From: Primula veris
Lineage: Eukaryota > Streptophyta > Magnoliopsida > Ericales > Primulaceae
Length of the DNA: 64,000 bases
Direction of reading: 5' to 3'
Assembly (NCBI GenBank): GCA_963682055.1
Contig: OY821745.1
Coordinates: forward strand, 26,533,342-26,597,341
The notes under the pieces were generated by a model. It ran no database searches and had not been told where the DNA came from. It was given only the letters and a program-made list of their open reading frames with translations. Below, piece after piece: positions 22,901-33,957 of this stretch (the stretch's first letter is position 1; each line of letters begins with the position of its first letter). Position numbers and translations under genes: made by a program.

Positions 22901-25900
22901 CGGAAAAAAACGGAAGTGGGACACTCACTGACTTGATTAGTGCATATCAGGGGAAAAAATGGTGGGTTGACAAAACCCTAATTCGGGCTAAATCGGATCA
23001 CTTGAAAGCATATATGATTAATTCTTTGGTCAAATTGATATGTGGTGGGAGGAATTGATCTTTGTAGGAGCAAAACAAAAAAACCTAATTTGAATTAGGG
23101 TTTAAAAAGATTTCATATAAATTACAATAGAGAGAGGTAAAACAGAGAGGCGAGAGAGAGATGGATAAGTGCAGCGCACTAAATTAGATTGTTATGTTTT
23201 GTTTTAAAGTTTTGATTTTATTACAAAACAGTCCCTGTACTCCTGAAACTTATTAAAAAACTTCCACTAATTTACAAATGTGACATAAAAAGTTATAAAA
23301 AAATTACAAATAGACCCCCAAAAATAAAAAATAAACGTGACAGTTTAGTCTGAACATTTAATCAGCGATGAGTCGGCGATTAATCGGAAAATCGCTGGGT
23401 CGGAGGTTACCGACTAATCACCGTATTAAGTTTTTTAGAACCTTGATTTTTGTTGACTGTAGTTATTGACTGGACATAGTTGAAAGTTAATGGGGTTTAG
23501 TGGAATTGACAATGTTTAGTGTGATACTTTTGAAATAACTTCATATGAGAAAAAAACCTCTCCTGCTAGAATGAGCTTTGGATAATCTTTACTTGGAGCT
23601 TGGGAAGGAATACTTAATTCCAGATTAAACCTTTCTGAGACTGCTGCAGGGATGGGAACTCATCCCAGTCTCATTTCTGTCCTCTGTTTCAAAAGTCCGC
23701 GCCTTGCTCTGCTTTATCCCCACCTAGGCGCCAAGCCATGGTCTGGCGCCCCGATTAATACCAGAGGCTTTAATAAGGGTCAAACGGGTCAATCCGGTCG
23801 GAATAAGTGATTTTTTTAAATAAAAAAACTTTTGAAAGCTTACTTCAAAAAACATGTTGATAATCAATCAAAATTTGCACTAAAAATTTGTATCTGAATA
23901 CATTTTTATATTTATTTTTGTTTATGTTCAACTGCACATATACTATTTACAACCTTTTGTTCAACTCGTGATAGTATACTGATAGACTAATGATGTATAA
24001 ATGCTTAATTTAGGTTGTTAATTAAATTTACAACAAATATATTTCAAATGAAAATCCAAAAAAATTCTCAAAAAGTATTAAAATATGGTTTTCCTGCCTA
24101 GGCCCCGCTTATTCACATAGGCCCCCAGGCCCCACCTCCTGCCTCTAGTCCGCCTAGCAACTTTTGAAACCTTGTTTCTATCTGCTGATGTGTAATTGTT
24201 GGTATTATAAGGATAAGCTATTTTTATAATTTCTTTTCCCACCTTATTTATTTTGTTGCAAGTTAACTGCAGTATGTATCTGTGATATGCATTTTTGGTC
24301 CTTTCAGGAATTTCATCTGACCCCATTTTTTGTTTCTGTTGTCATGTTATGGCCTTACCCGGTATTTGATCCTAGACAGCTGAGATATTAAAGATGATGA
24401 ATAGCTCGGATGATCACAGGTCAATGTTTTACTCGGGTACAGAGTTTTCGTTGAAAAATTCGACATCGTTATATAGTACTAATTTAACAGTACCTGGAAA
24501 GCATTCCTCATTATCCTATATGTTGAATGGTGTGTTTATAATTCAGAACCTTTCTGCTATTTTATTGGCATGCCAACAAAGTAATTTTGATCAAGAGAAT
24601 GTACTTTTTAGCTCATTGTCATCCATCACTACTATGTCTGACTGTGTATATAGAAAAATTAGGGGGCTGCTAATGCTTATTTCACTCGATTGCACCAAAA
24701 TTGAGCTATTTGAGGATGAAAACTTGACTATCCTGCCAAAGAGCTTAAAAGAGAAAGTTGTTGGATCTGGCAGAAAGAAAAAGAGTGGGAATCGAAAAGA
24801 CAAAAGGTCGAATCCTGTTGTAAAAACCTCAGAAGATGATGCACATGTTGATAAACCCTCCAAGGTATTACAATTTTATTTTCCAAACCAACTGAATAAA
24901 AAAACTCGATCACTTGTCAATGTTCTCTGGCTTATCATATAAATATATCTGTTGAGATGATTTGGGTCTAACTGTCGTGAAGGATGTTCCAGGATCAGGG
25001 TCTAAATGTCGATACTATCAAGTCGGCTGTGGAGGCTTGTACTGTGTCAGCCAAGGTATCAGAATCAGACTCAATGGCTGTTTTTTAATTCTGATTTTCC
25101 TATAATTTTTTTATTTTATAACTGGTAAATAATTCATAAACTGTCTCCAGGAACATGATGAAGGATTTGTTAAAGTAACTTCTAGAAGTGCTTCCAGGAA
25201 CAGTAGGAAAAGAAGGAAAGAGGCTAATAAGTGTCTAACGACTGATCGAGCTCAAGTTCAAAATTTACAAACCAGATCCAGAAAAAAAAATCCCCCTTTC
25301 ACTTCTCAAAGTGGAGCCACCAAGGATAATGACGTTTCTGAAAATATATTTGTTGACAACACATCAGATTACGTTTCTATTAGCAGTGAGAAGCATAATT
25401 TAAAATTTAACCCTAATACTCGTCAGCCTACTGAAGAGGATAAGTCGAGGGAAGGAAGTGAACAAAATAGTATCCATAACGAGATGTTACACGAGGAAAG
25501 AGAGAAGGAAACTACTTCTTGTTCAGAGAATGTTATAACTGTTGTTGACTCAAGTACAAAACCTCCTCTTATTCCTATTGTTGAAACTGATAATAGTATT
25601 TACGGTGAAAATATTGGCAATCAAGCGCGTGGGTGTTTAAGTGAATCTGACTCTTGTACTGGAGTAGCAGCCAAAGGCGGTAGATCTCAAGAGGGAGTTA
25701 CTCCTGTAAAAGAGATAAAAGGCAGTAGAAGATATTATAATTCCATTAATTCTTTTGGATGTCGTCCATACGAGTGGCCTTCTGTAACTCCTACAAATTT
25801 CTCATCTGTTAATTCACATCTCCCACCTGCAACCGATAGATTGCATCTGGACGTTGGCTATAATTGGAAAAATCATTTCCATGAGCCTTTTATAGCACAT

Positions 25901-28900
25901 CAGGTGAGAAATCGTCCTACTGAGAATGGGTGTAATCAGATTATCTCTCAACCAATGCCAATGAGCTTAGATTGGCCATTGATGGTACGCAATAACTGTG
26001 CATTACCGATCACATATACTTATGACGAGGAAAGGGTGTATACAGGTGATTACGTGGAATTGACAGATTTAGCAAATTATGATTTTACTGACGAACAAGA
26101 AAACCAGTGCATGTCCGAGGAAGAATTTGATATACATACAGTTTCCGGGATGGACTATAGTCAATATTTCGGTGGTGGTGTAATGTACTGGAATCCTTCT
26201 GATCACCCAGCAAACAGTTTCTCTCGCCCTCCTTCTCTCAGCTCCGATGATAGTTCCTGGGCTTTACAAGAAGCAGATATGAATAGAAATGTCGATGACA
26301 TGGTTGCTTTCTCTTCATCGTATAGTACAAATGGTGTAGCCTCTCCTTCAACTGCTTCGTTTTGTTCCCCTTTTGATCCATTAACAAATAGTGTTGGGTA
26401 CGTTATACAGGGCAATGAGGTACATTCCACCTCAGCAATTACAGATTTGGCATCTGAGGAGAAAGATCAGGACCATTATCCTATTTTACGACCCATTATA
26501 ATTCCTAACATATCACGAGAAAGATCAAGATCTGAGTTTAAACGTAGTCACCATGATTTAAGAAGTCCGTGTGTACCTCCAAATAAACGAGAACATCCTA
26601 GGATAAAAAGACCACCTTCGCCAGTTGTGCTTTGTGTGCCACGTGCTCCTCGTCCACCTCCACCCTCTCCTGTTGGTGACCCTAGAAAACACAGAGGTTT
26701 CGCTACTGTTAGGTCTGGTAGCTCTAGCCCAAGGCATTGGGGTATGAGAGGGTTGTTACATAATGGCATAAACAAAACCTTACCTGTACATGGAATGATA
26801 CATCCGATACCAGGGACTTTATTGCAAGATCGACTAATTGCTCTCTCTCATCTAACCCGTGATCAGGAGCATGTAAGTGCAATGCCTAAATATTAGTACT
26901 CTTTAAAGCTGCATCGTACATGTTTTTTCTGGTCTGATGAAATTAGTTTTGTTGCAGCCAGATGTTAAATTGCATTTACAACCTCCCGAGTCCGTGGATT
27001 GTCAGATAAGCAGTGAACATCCTTCTTTAATGCACAATGTCCTTCATGAAGAAATTGACGCCTTCTGCAAACAGGTCTTGTTATTATCTTATCATTTCTT
27101 TTTCAGCTGATAATGTACTGTGTGTCTGTATCTTTTTTGGTTTGTTCTGTTACATCCCTTTCTATTCTCGGAAAATAAGTTTGTTCCCTTTGTTGGGGGG
27201 TTCCATCTTGCTCGATTCGGTTGTGCTTTTTAAGCTTTCTTGTTATCCTACCGGGTCCGTATTCAGAAAACACTCATGTTTTATGTGATGAAGCGCTTAA
27301 ATTTGATATTGTTAACTCGGTTGACAACTGAAGGAAAGTAATGTTCTAATTGTATCGAAATATGCAGCCACATTGCCGAAAATATTTTAATTATAGTCCA
27401 TGAGCTGTGACCCGATTTTCATAAATGTTATCCAGTACTTAGTGAGCCACTTCATCGATCAGGACAATATTTTTCTACTTAAAATTTGAAGAGCAACTGA
27501 GCAATTGCTTCAAAAATGCACTATGCCTTTCTCCGTAAATTGCATCTCAAATAAGAGGTGCCCTTTCTCTGTATACAAATAGGCTCTTTAAACATTTTAT
27601 AATAGTTTATTATTTAGGTCCCTCCTCTCCATTTCATCTTCGCTCGGTATATATGCAAGTCAAAAATCATAGAGAAAATTGATAAAGTATTAATATGAGT
27701 ATGATAGGGAGAAATAAATTTAAAATAGGGAGCTAACATTTGATTAAGTGTAAATTTCATCATAAATCTGGGGAAGCTGAGGCAGATGCCATTTTATTTG
27801 TCAAATGATTTCTTAGGTTGTTGCGAAGAATTTCAGAAGGAAACCTTACATTAATTGGGCGGTCAAGCGTGTGGCACGATCTCTCCAAGTTTTATGGCCA
27901 CGCTCTAGGACAAACATATTCGGTTCAAATGCAACTGGCTTATCTCTCCCAACCAGTGATGTTGACCTCGTAGTTTGTCTCCCTCCAGTGAGGAACTTGG
28001 TAAACACTATTATCAGATTACAACATAACTACTCTATAATATCATTAATTCTTCTCTTACTACCATCTATTTTTTGCCATGGTATAGGAACCCATAAAAG
28101 AGGCTGGAATTTTGGAGGGACGAAATGGTATTAAAGAAACTTGCCTTCAGGTTTGCATTCAAGCCCCATCACTTTTTTTCCCAACTCAAAGAGGAAAGCG
28201 TCAAAGGTCTTGTAACATTTTTACAATAATGTATCATCGACTTTGTACACCTACCTACGAAAGTTTGCAATGAATACCCAACACAAAACATGTTCTGTTT
28301 TATTATGTAGTTCACAGAAAAAAACGATAGGTTGCGGACCAAGTAAGAAGAATATGATAGACTAGAACAGAGTATATAAGAAAACATGATAATAAAGGGA
28401 GAAAATATTTTTTATCTCTTAACTATTCAACACCCACCTATAAATTTTTTCTTTTGATATACCAAGTACAACTACCGTAAATTGTCAAGAAATGTAACAT
28501 TACTGTAATAATTGCGGATTTCTGTATCATGTAGTGATGTGTACGAAATCATAATCTATTGATAAGTTGGTGTATAAAATTGTAACCAACCTTGGTTAAA
28601 ATGGTATGTGATGCTACAGCTGATATCAGTGTTCTAAAAGTCGCAATTAGTCGGAAGTCGGACCCAGACCGACTCGACTGACCCTAGTCGCTGCAATTAA
28701 GTCGGGAAAAAAGTCAATGCCGACTAATTTCAGTCAACGCCCGACTAATCGCAGTCAACGTTGATTAATCAGTGTACTAAAAAGGTCGATTAATCTCAGT
28801 CAATGTCGATTAATTCAGTAGAAAAGAGAGTAAAAACCCCCAATTTTAATTAGGATTTAAAATTTTCAAAATCAGAAGAAAGGAGATAGATCAGATCAAA

Positions 28901-31900
28901 TCCGTAGAGAACGTTCAGTACTGGCGAGAGAGAGAGAGAGAGAGTAACGGATTTTATAATAGCATAGAAGATTTGAAGAAGACGATGTATATGTATCGAT
29001 ATGTATGTATAGTTGTATTGTATTTACTCTGTATATATGATTAAAGTTTATTAGATATTTTGTTTATTTACAAAGAGGTATATGTACTTTCAAGACTTAT
29101 GAAATTGTCTCTGAATTAAAAACTGTAACATAAAAAGTTTTAGAAAATTACAAAATTTACCCAAAACTTTTAAAAAGTGACACTTTTAGTCCAACGGACT
29201 AATCGCCGACTAATCCGATTAGTCGGAAAAAAAATCCAGTCGGACTTCACCGATTAGTCAGCGACTTGCGACTTTTACAACCTTGGCTGATATCCTGTTT
29301 TCTTCTGTTTTCCTCTCCAGCATGCAGCTAGGTATCTTGCTAATCAAGAGTGGGTTAAAAATGATTCGCTCAAGATCGTGGAAAATACTGCAGTAATTCC
29401 TCTTCCTTTTTGCTTCCAACTCCTCTACTGTATTTTAAGCTTCTTTCTGATCTGTATGCTCTCTTTTTTCCCGTTCTCTTTGCAGATACCTATCATTATG
29501 CTTGTTGTGGAAGTGCCATGGGATTTTATTAATCCTGCTGCTTCTACCTTATCAATATTGAAAGAAGATTCTACTCAGCTACCTAGCGAAGAAGGGAGTC
29601 CTTTGCAAAACAATATAGCTAATTTGGAAAATTCCGGAATACCATCATGTTCAGAATTAAAAAATGTTGATGATATGCATATGAAGTCAATTCGTGTAGA
29701 TATCAGTTTTAAATCGCCATCGCACACAGGACTCCAAACAGCTGAACTGGTAATGTAACTTTACATGTCGCTCTTCCTAAATGAAATATCGTATCATATA
29801 TAGGTCCTTAAACTGCATCTTGATTTCGGTATTATGCACAAGGTTATAAAAGGCTTTAGGCAGGGTCTAGGCGGGAAGGAGCCCCCTGGCACCTGAGTGG
29901 CTGCGTAAGCCAACTTTTTCCCCCTAGCCCGATTTCTCCGCCTAAGTCTGCCTAATGCCCAGGCGCCTGGCTTGAAACAATGAATTTATGCAGTATTAAA
30001 TTCGATAATAATATATTATTGGTGGTGTTATTTGTTTGTCTTGCATAGATAGGTTGTTGACTAAGCACGTAGCTTAGCTGTCCGCCGAGAAAGTAAACGT
30101 GTTTGTAATCCTCTACTTTTTTAAATATGTATCTGTTCTCTTGAAAAAATGATAAAACTTTTATCCAAGCCCCGGCGTCTCTTGTTGCCAAAACTTACGT
30201 CCTTGATAATTCTCATCTTGTCGGTACTAGATAAATATAACAATCAGTTTAAACCCTTGATCCCATTCCCTTTCTTTCTCAGTTTGATGATTGAATTTCT
30301 AGAGAATTAATTCTTTGTCATTACACTTGTTGCTTAACAGTTTTCTTAGGAACTGGTTGTCTCAGTGTGTCTTATTTACATCTGTTGGTGTGTACTTGTT
30401 TTTTTATTCTTCTAAATCATCTCTCTCTTGCACTTTTGGTAATGAGAGTATAAAATGATTCAAGATGACCAATTATGTTTCTTGTCATGTTCATCTTATG
30501 GGGGTGTGGAGTGTGGACTATATTTAAGGTTGGGGTTATCATGATTATTTCATTTTTTATTAGGATTATATTTAGTTTTCTTGGATTGATTTTATATTTA
30601 GGTTTATATGTATTCTATCGTATTTGCATGTTTATTCTCATTCTTTAAAATGGAGGTTTATGCCTCTCGACAAATTTTAATCAGTACTTCTTTCCTTTAT
30701 CATAATTTCAGTTAGCATCTGATGTTTTTGTTAGTTTGAATATTCTAAATTATGTGACTTGAAATTTTTCCCAGGTTAAAGAACTTACAGAGAAGTTCCC
30801 AGCTGTCATACCCCTTGCCTTGGTACTAAAACAGTTCTTGGCAGATCGTACTCTGGATCAATCTTATTCAGGTGGCTTAAGTTCCTACTGCCTGGTGAGT
30901 TATACCTTATTTATATGCAATATTTGTCTTATAATGACATTTCTTATTTTACATTACCAACAGGCTGGTTGACCCGTTCTTTCATTGTAGACGTTCATTT
31001 GACTTTTAGTTTTGTTCTTATTTATTTCTTCTTTTTCTGGAGTTTATGTATCCCGCAAATTTATTTTACTGCCGGCCACTTGTATATGTCGCAGGTGCTA
31101 CTCATTACTCGTTTTCTTCAGCATGAACATCACCATGGAAGGCCTATTAATCAGGTAGCTTATGAAATGGTTCTTTCTACCTGTTCTCTAGTTTTCTGTC
31201 TTTTCAACATTGTTGTTATTCTTCTCGTTGCTTTCTGATTAATTTGATCCTCATGATTTTTCATTCCTCTATTCATTGACAGAACTTTGGAAGCCTCCTG
31301 ATGGATTTCTTCTACTTCTTTGGGTAAGTTCGGAGTTTGGCATTACCTTCTGTTTTTGTAGGTGCTATAATCTTAATTCTCTTTTTGTAATGTTTGATTT
31401 ATTTAATGACGTCTATAATCTTCAACCAGCAACGAGTTTGATCCTCGTCAAATGCGCATCTCTGTGCGTGGGAGTGGAATTTATATAAATAGAGAAAGAG
31501 GGTGCAGGTACTTTAGGAACGAGTTTTTATGATATAATTGAGATCTTTTTCTTTTAGGTTTCTTAGTCATTATCTCATTCTCTTCTAATGACGGTTTTCT
31601 GGCTTCTGTTAGCATTGACCCAATCTATATTGATGACCCGCTTTTCCCTGCAAATAATGTCGGGCGAAATTGTTTCCGGATACATCAGTGTATTAAGGTC
31701 AGCTATATTTTCCTGTTTTCTGAATAAAAAATCATTCAGTATACAGCAAGTTTGGTTGTTACATTTGTACGAGTATCTGCGGCTAGGGCTGTAAATGAAC
31801 TGAAACAATCCTAGCAGGGCTCTGTTCACGTTCATGTGAAGTTCATGTTCGTTTTAATAGCGAACAATCACGGTTTGTTTCATTTAAACACCTAATAATT

Positions 31901-33597
31901 AGGGCTGGGCGAAAAACCGGAAAAACCGAACCGAACCGATAACCGAACCGAAAAAAACCAAAAAAGACCGAAACCGAAAAACCGGAAAAAATTCGGGTCG
32001 GTTTCGGTTTTCAGTAAAACCGAACCGAAAAAAACCGAAACCGAAAAAGACCGAAAAATAAAAAATAAAACCGAAAAATATCCGGAAAAAACCGAAACTG
32101 GACCGAAAAAACCGGTCCGGTTCGGTCCAAAAAATAAAAAAACCGAAATCGAAAAAAACCGAACTGAAAAATATGCTCGGTTTCGGTTTCGGTTTTGCCA
32201 AAAACCGAACCGGACCGGACCCAGCCCTACTAATAATTATTAAAAATGACTATGTTCTTTCTTTATTGTTAGAAATTATAGTTTATCAATTATTAATATA
32301 TTTTCTACTATGGTGAACTGTCTACATATAAGTAAAACGTTAACTAACCGATTGATTTGACATTATAATACAAATCAATCTTAGTTTTAAGTTTATATAT
32401 TCTTTTAATGTATAAATTCTATTTTACATTCGTCTAATCGATTACTTTAACAAGTCCAGCACCTCACAATAAAATTAGTGATTGTTTTTACAGTGTGATG
32501 ATATAAATAACTTAACTAGTTTTGAATAATATACCACATGAATATATCATTGATTATATCACCAATACACGTCTTTAAAATTCTATTGAATTTCAGAATT
32601 TCTTTACCAATTTTGAAATGATACACCATCCATATAATTTGTAGATTGTATCACTAACATCCATAGTGTTTGAATTTTATCAGATTTTCCTAAATATTTA
32701 TTATAATAAGACATATATACATACACATATATAGTTGAACGAGAGCGAGCATAAATGAGCCGAACATAGTTCTGTTCATGATCAGTTCATTTACTAGACA
32801 AACGCGATACCCTTGTTCATTATCAGTTCATTTACAAATGAATGAACATAAGCTGAGCCGTCACCAAGCGGAACGCGAGCATCTTGACGACCTGTTCACT
32901 ATATTTAGAGCCCTATCTGCAGCCTTTGCATATGGGTGTATATGCTCTTATCAGTGTATGCATATTTGGATTGTAACTTCTCTTTTGGAATTTCAGCCAT
33001 CAGAAATAATCTTGTCATGTCACTATAGCATCTTTGCATTAGATCTGCAAATGATCAAATATCACTGTTTTGACTTTCATTGATTTTATACTCATTACAC
33101 TTGTTATTATTTTTGAACTAGAGTTTAAATTAAAAGAAAAATTCTAAATTTCATTTATTTTGAAACTCCGTGTTATGAAAGCCTCCTAAATTTATTCTTT
33201 GGTTACTGCTGATGTGTTTCTCATGCTTTTAAAGTTTAAATCCTGTTAGAAGTGAGATGTGATCTAAAACAATTTATGTTTTGGAAATTTTGAGGTTGAC
33301 AATAACCAGAGATACACGCAAATTCAACATTGTAAATGTTCATTTCAAGGACATGACTCTTGAAGTTTTATGACAACACATACCTTGTAATGTTTTTTAG
33401 TTCATTATGGGTGATCCCATGCAACTTTTGATTTAAAATTTAAATCATAATATCTTGAAAATCCGCGTCAGGCATTTGCAGACGCTTATACCACTTTAGC
33501 CAATGAGGAAAACTATCTTCCTGGTAAATGTGATTCAAGTACGGGCACTGTCTATAATCTACTTCAGAAGATTATTCCGAGCATTGGCCTCTTATAG
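16936..33597 (+). CDS. MEE44: Nucleotidyltransferase-fold protein, MEE44-like (16 exons, 1435 aa)
   Basis: Exons: 16936-17422, 22088-22425, 24376-24864, 24993-25055, 25151-26872, 26958-27074, 27817-27999, 28088-28150, 29321-29392, 29486-29749, 30775-30894, 31095-31154, 31283-31323, 31430-31507, 31613-31697, 33472-33597. All introns are GT-AG and all joins keep frame, giving 1435 aa. The N-terminal half is plant-specific, including VLPDLPEEGGLPGLCF near residue 90. Basic clusters near 407 (GRKKKSGNRKDKR) and 474-486 suggest nuclear localisation, and a Pro-rich stretch lies near 950. The C-terminal third has the polymerase-beta fold: FGSNATGLSLPTSDVDLVV (Asp 1120 and 1122) and, after an insertion of about 60 residues, RVDISFKSPSHTGL with the third acidic residue, Asp 1250. 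A PAP/OAS1-like helical region follows (PLALVLKQFLADR, SGGLSSYCL, NFGSLLMDFLYFFG). Such enzymes add nucleotides to RNA 3' ends; the substrate here is unknown. Arabidopsis MEE44 is of similar size and is named for embryo arrest. The symbol rests on recalled similarity. The start gives the longest protein; a second ATG lies at residue 8. Confidence 0.88.
17565..17712 (+). pseudogene. Partial copy B of exon 1, inside intron 1
   Basis: From TCTAGGGCTTGGGAGAGG to TTGTTGGTGAGTGA this matches the 3' half of exon 1, including the splice-donor position. Its 5' half is missing. A run of about 15 G residues (17635-17649) replaces the GAGAGGGAGAG region. It cannot be translated in register with exon 2. 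Confidence 0.8.
17850..18183 (+). pseudogene. Partial copy C of exon 1, inside intron 1
   Basis: It starts after an acceptor-like ATACCAG with TCCCGCCTCACCGTCACCGA and runs to the donor position (GTTAGTCAGTG). The translation IKLKSNCHGLFIVLPDLPEE matches exon 1, but an in-frame TGA interrupts it where exon 1 has REVREAV. The hAT-like MITE at 18200 was inserted 16 bases downstream of the donor position. Confidence 0.85.
18200..18731. mobile_element. hAT-like MITE, GGATACG-rich, 8-bp target duplication TTTATATG
   Basis: It starts CTATGTTGCACGGATAC and ends TTTCCGTGCTACATAG, an imperfect terminal inverted repeat. TTTATATG flanks it exactly (18192-18199 and 18732-18739). Both ends are rich in CGTATCC/GGATACG repeats in opposite orientation. 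The centre is AT-rich and non-coding. The 8-bp duplication fits the hAT superfamily. Confidence 0.8.
18893..19211 (+). pseudogene. Partial copy D of exon 1, inside intron 1 (best preserved)
   Basis: It follows an acceptor-like TATATAGCAG and ends at a donor GGTGAGTGG. It reads IKVKTSGHGSFIVLPDLPEE and continues through RECGGE. It is then stopped by TGA at about 19148, where exon 1 has TGG (Trp). Apart from that one nonsense change it is nearly collinear with exon 1 of the gene. Confidence 0.87.
19365..19566 (+). pseudogene. Partial copy E of exon 1, inside intron 1
   Basis: It follows ATACCAG with TCCCGCCTCGCCATCACTGA and reads IKLKSNGHGTFTVLPDLPED, NIPGICYRRSEGVISR. It breaks off in GAGAGACATTTTGTAG, where the sequence jumps to the intron-type repeat (GATATTAGAAAGAGTAG). 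The donor end of the exon is deleted. Confidence 0.82.
19629..20042. mobile_element. hAT-like MITE, GGATACG family, 8-bp target duplication TTGTAGTG
   Basis: It has the same start as the element at 18200 (CTATGTTGCACGGATACGG) and a diverged right end (GTGTCTGTGATACAAAG). TTGTAGTG flanks both sides (19621-19628 and 20043-20050). The right half repeats TCCGATACCCATATC and CCGTATCCACGG. Non-coding. Confidence 0.78.
20072..20363. mobile_element. Helitron-like non-autonomous element (copy 1)
   Basis: It starts TCTATTATAATAAGTCAA and ends with a short hairpin (CACGC AA CGCGTG within GTGCCGCACACGCAACG and GTGGGGCACG) followed by ATTACTAG and then T. A 3' hairpin close to a CTRR end followed by T is the Helitron signature. 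A second copy lies at 54267-54569. The 5' end is less certain because the preceding base is T rather than A. Confidence 0.6.
20513..20605 (+). pseudogene. Partial copy F of exon 1, inside intron 1
   Basis: GGAGTCTAGAGAGGGAGAGAG, then TCGACTCTCGTCAAGATTG and ACATTTGTTGGTATG match the last part of exon 1 through the splice-donor position, with several substitutions. It is the shortest and most diverged copy and is preceded by a copy of the intron-type repeat (TTGCATTTTGTAGATACTG). Confidence 0.65.
20606..22087. other. Remainder of intron 1 of the MEE44-like gene, nothing recognised
   Basis: AT-rich intronic sequence ending in the acceptor TTGGGCAG at 22087. I see no exon, RNA gene or clear repeat in it. 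Confidence 0.5.
22866..23445. mobile_element. hAT-like MITE, GATTAGTCGG family (copy 1), intron 2
   Basis: It starts CAGTGTTGTAAAAATGCGAC and ends GTTTTTTAGAACCTTG, an imperfect inverted repeat. The flanks GTTTTTAT and ATTTTTGT agree at six of eight positions, compatible with an aged 8-bp duplication. Inverted copies of GCGATTAGTCGG / CCGACTAATC lie near the ends. The copy at 28627-29285 has an exact duplication and confirms the family. Confidence 0.7.
23682..24174. mobile_element. hAT-like MITE, CCTAGGC family (copy 1), intron 2
   Basis: It starts CTCTGTTTCAAAAGTCCGC and ends GCAACTTTTGAAACCTTG. It is flanked by TTTCTGTC (23674-23681) and TTTCTATC (24175-24182), seven of eight bases equal. 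The ends carry CCTAGGCGCC- and GCCTAGGCCCC-like motifs. Relatives lie at 29839-29984 and 46960-47696. Confidence 0.72.
28627..29285. mobile_element. hAT-like MITE, GATTAGTCGG family (copy 2), intron 8, TSD GCTGATAT
   Basis: It starts CAGTGTTCTAAAAGTCGC and ends GCGACTTTTACAACCTTG, terminal inverted repeats of about 18 bp. GCTGATAT flanks it exactly (28619-28626 and 29286-29293). Inside are many copies of GACTAATC and its complement and a GA microsatellite at 28926-28943. It ends only about 35 bp before exon 9 of the MEE44-like gene. Confidence 0.85.
29839..29984. mobile_element. Short hAT-like MITE, CCTAGGC family (copy 2), intron 10
   Basis: It starts CAAGGTTATAAAAGGC and ends GCCTGGCTTGAAACAATG, the same termini as the element at 23682 in inverse orientation. 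The flanks ATTATGCA and TTTATGCA agree at seven of eight positions. At about 145 bp it is a deletion derivative. Confidence 0.62.
31784..32915. mobile_element. hAT-like MITE in intron 15, host of a nested element
   Basis: It starts TAGGGCTGTAAATGAACTG and ends GTTCACTATATTTAGAGCCCTA. It is flanked by TCTGCGGC (31776-31783) and TCTGCAGC (32916-32923), seven of eight bases equal. Terminal regions repeat GTTCATGTTCG and CGAACATAG motifs. A second, complete element (31910-32229) lies inside it. Confidence 0.78.
31910..32229. mobile_element. hAT-like MITE of 320 bp, CCGAAACCGAAA-rich, nested in the element above
   Basis: It starts TAGGGCTGGGCGAAAAACCG and ends CGGACCCAGCCCTA, with a 10-bp perfect terminal repeat TAGGGCTGGG. 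CTAATAAT flanks both sides exactly (31902-31909 and 32230-32237). The interior is almost entirely ACCGAAACCGAAAAA and its complement, so the whole element can fold back on itself. Confidence 0.87.
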
Positions 33598-33957
33598 AGA
33601 TTCTGATTGGCAGAAGAAACTGAAGATGCTCAGATCTGAAAAGGTATATCAACTAGCTATAAGATTGAATGTTTCATTTCTTTCATATAGTAATATTTTC
33701 TTTGTTACACTTCTCGTACAATTTACTTCAATTTTTAGTCTAAATAACTCTGAACTCTTGTTCTTCTGAGCTGGCTAGCTTTTATTGAGGTTCTTAATTT
33801 AAATCATAATTTATGTTGCAGTCAAAATTCTGAAGGGTTAGTTTATTTTGTTCTATTTAATGTGCAACTTTGATCTCTTATATGCTTTACCTTACAGGTA
33901 ATCAATGTGACAGATGTAACAGGCTCAGAAGTCACATCTGAAGTACGAACTAGCTGA
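33598..33957 (+). other. Possible alternative C-terminal exons or spliced 3' UTR of the MEE44-like gene
   Basis: Just after the TAG at 33595-33597 another frame reads YRDSDWQKKLKMLRSEK up to a GT donor at 33644. After an acceptor TTACAG ending at 33897 the same frame continues VINVTDVTGSEVTSEVRTS and stops at 33957. A donor, an acceptor and an open frame across the join suggest a genuine exon pair. The present frame of exon 16 stops before it, so it is either a spliced 3' UTR or coding sequence lost through a small indel near 33590. Confidence 0.4.

Noticed and set aside
24078..24326. Reverse-strand frame of 82 codons
   Set aside because: It overlaps the end of a MITE and the start of exon 3's upstream intron, and resembles nothing.
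31899..32201. 100-codon reverse-strand frame rich in Phe
   Set aside because: It is the translation of the ACCGAAA repeat of the nested hAT-like MITE.
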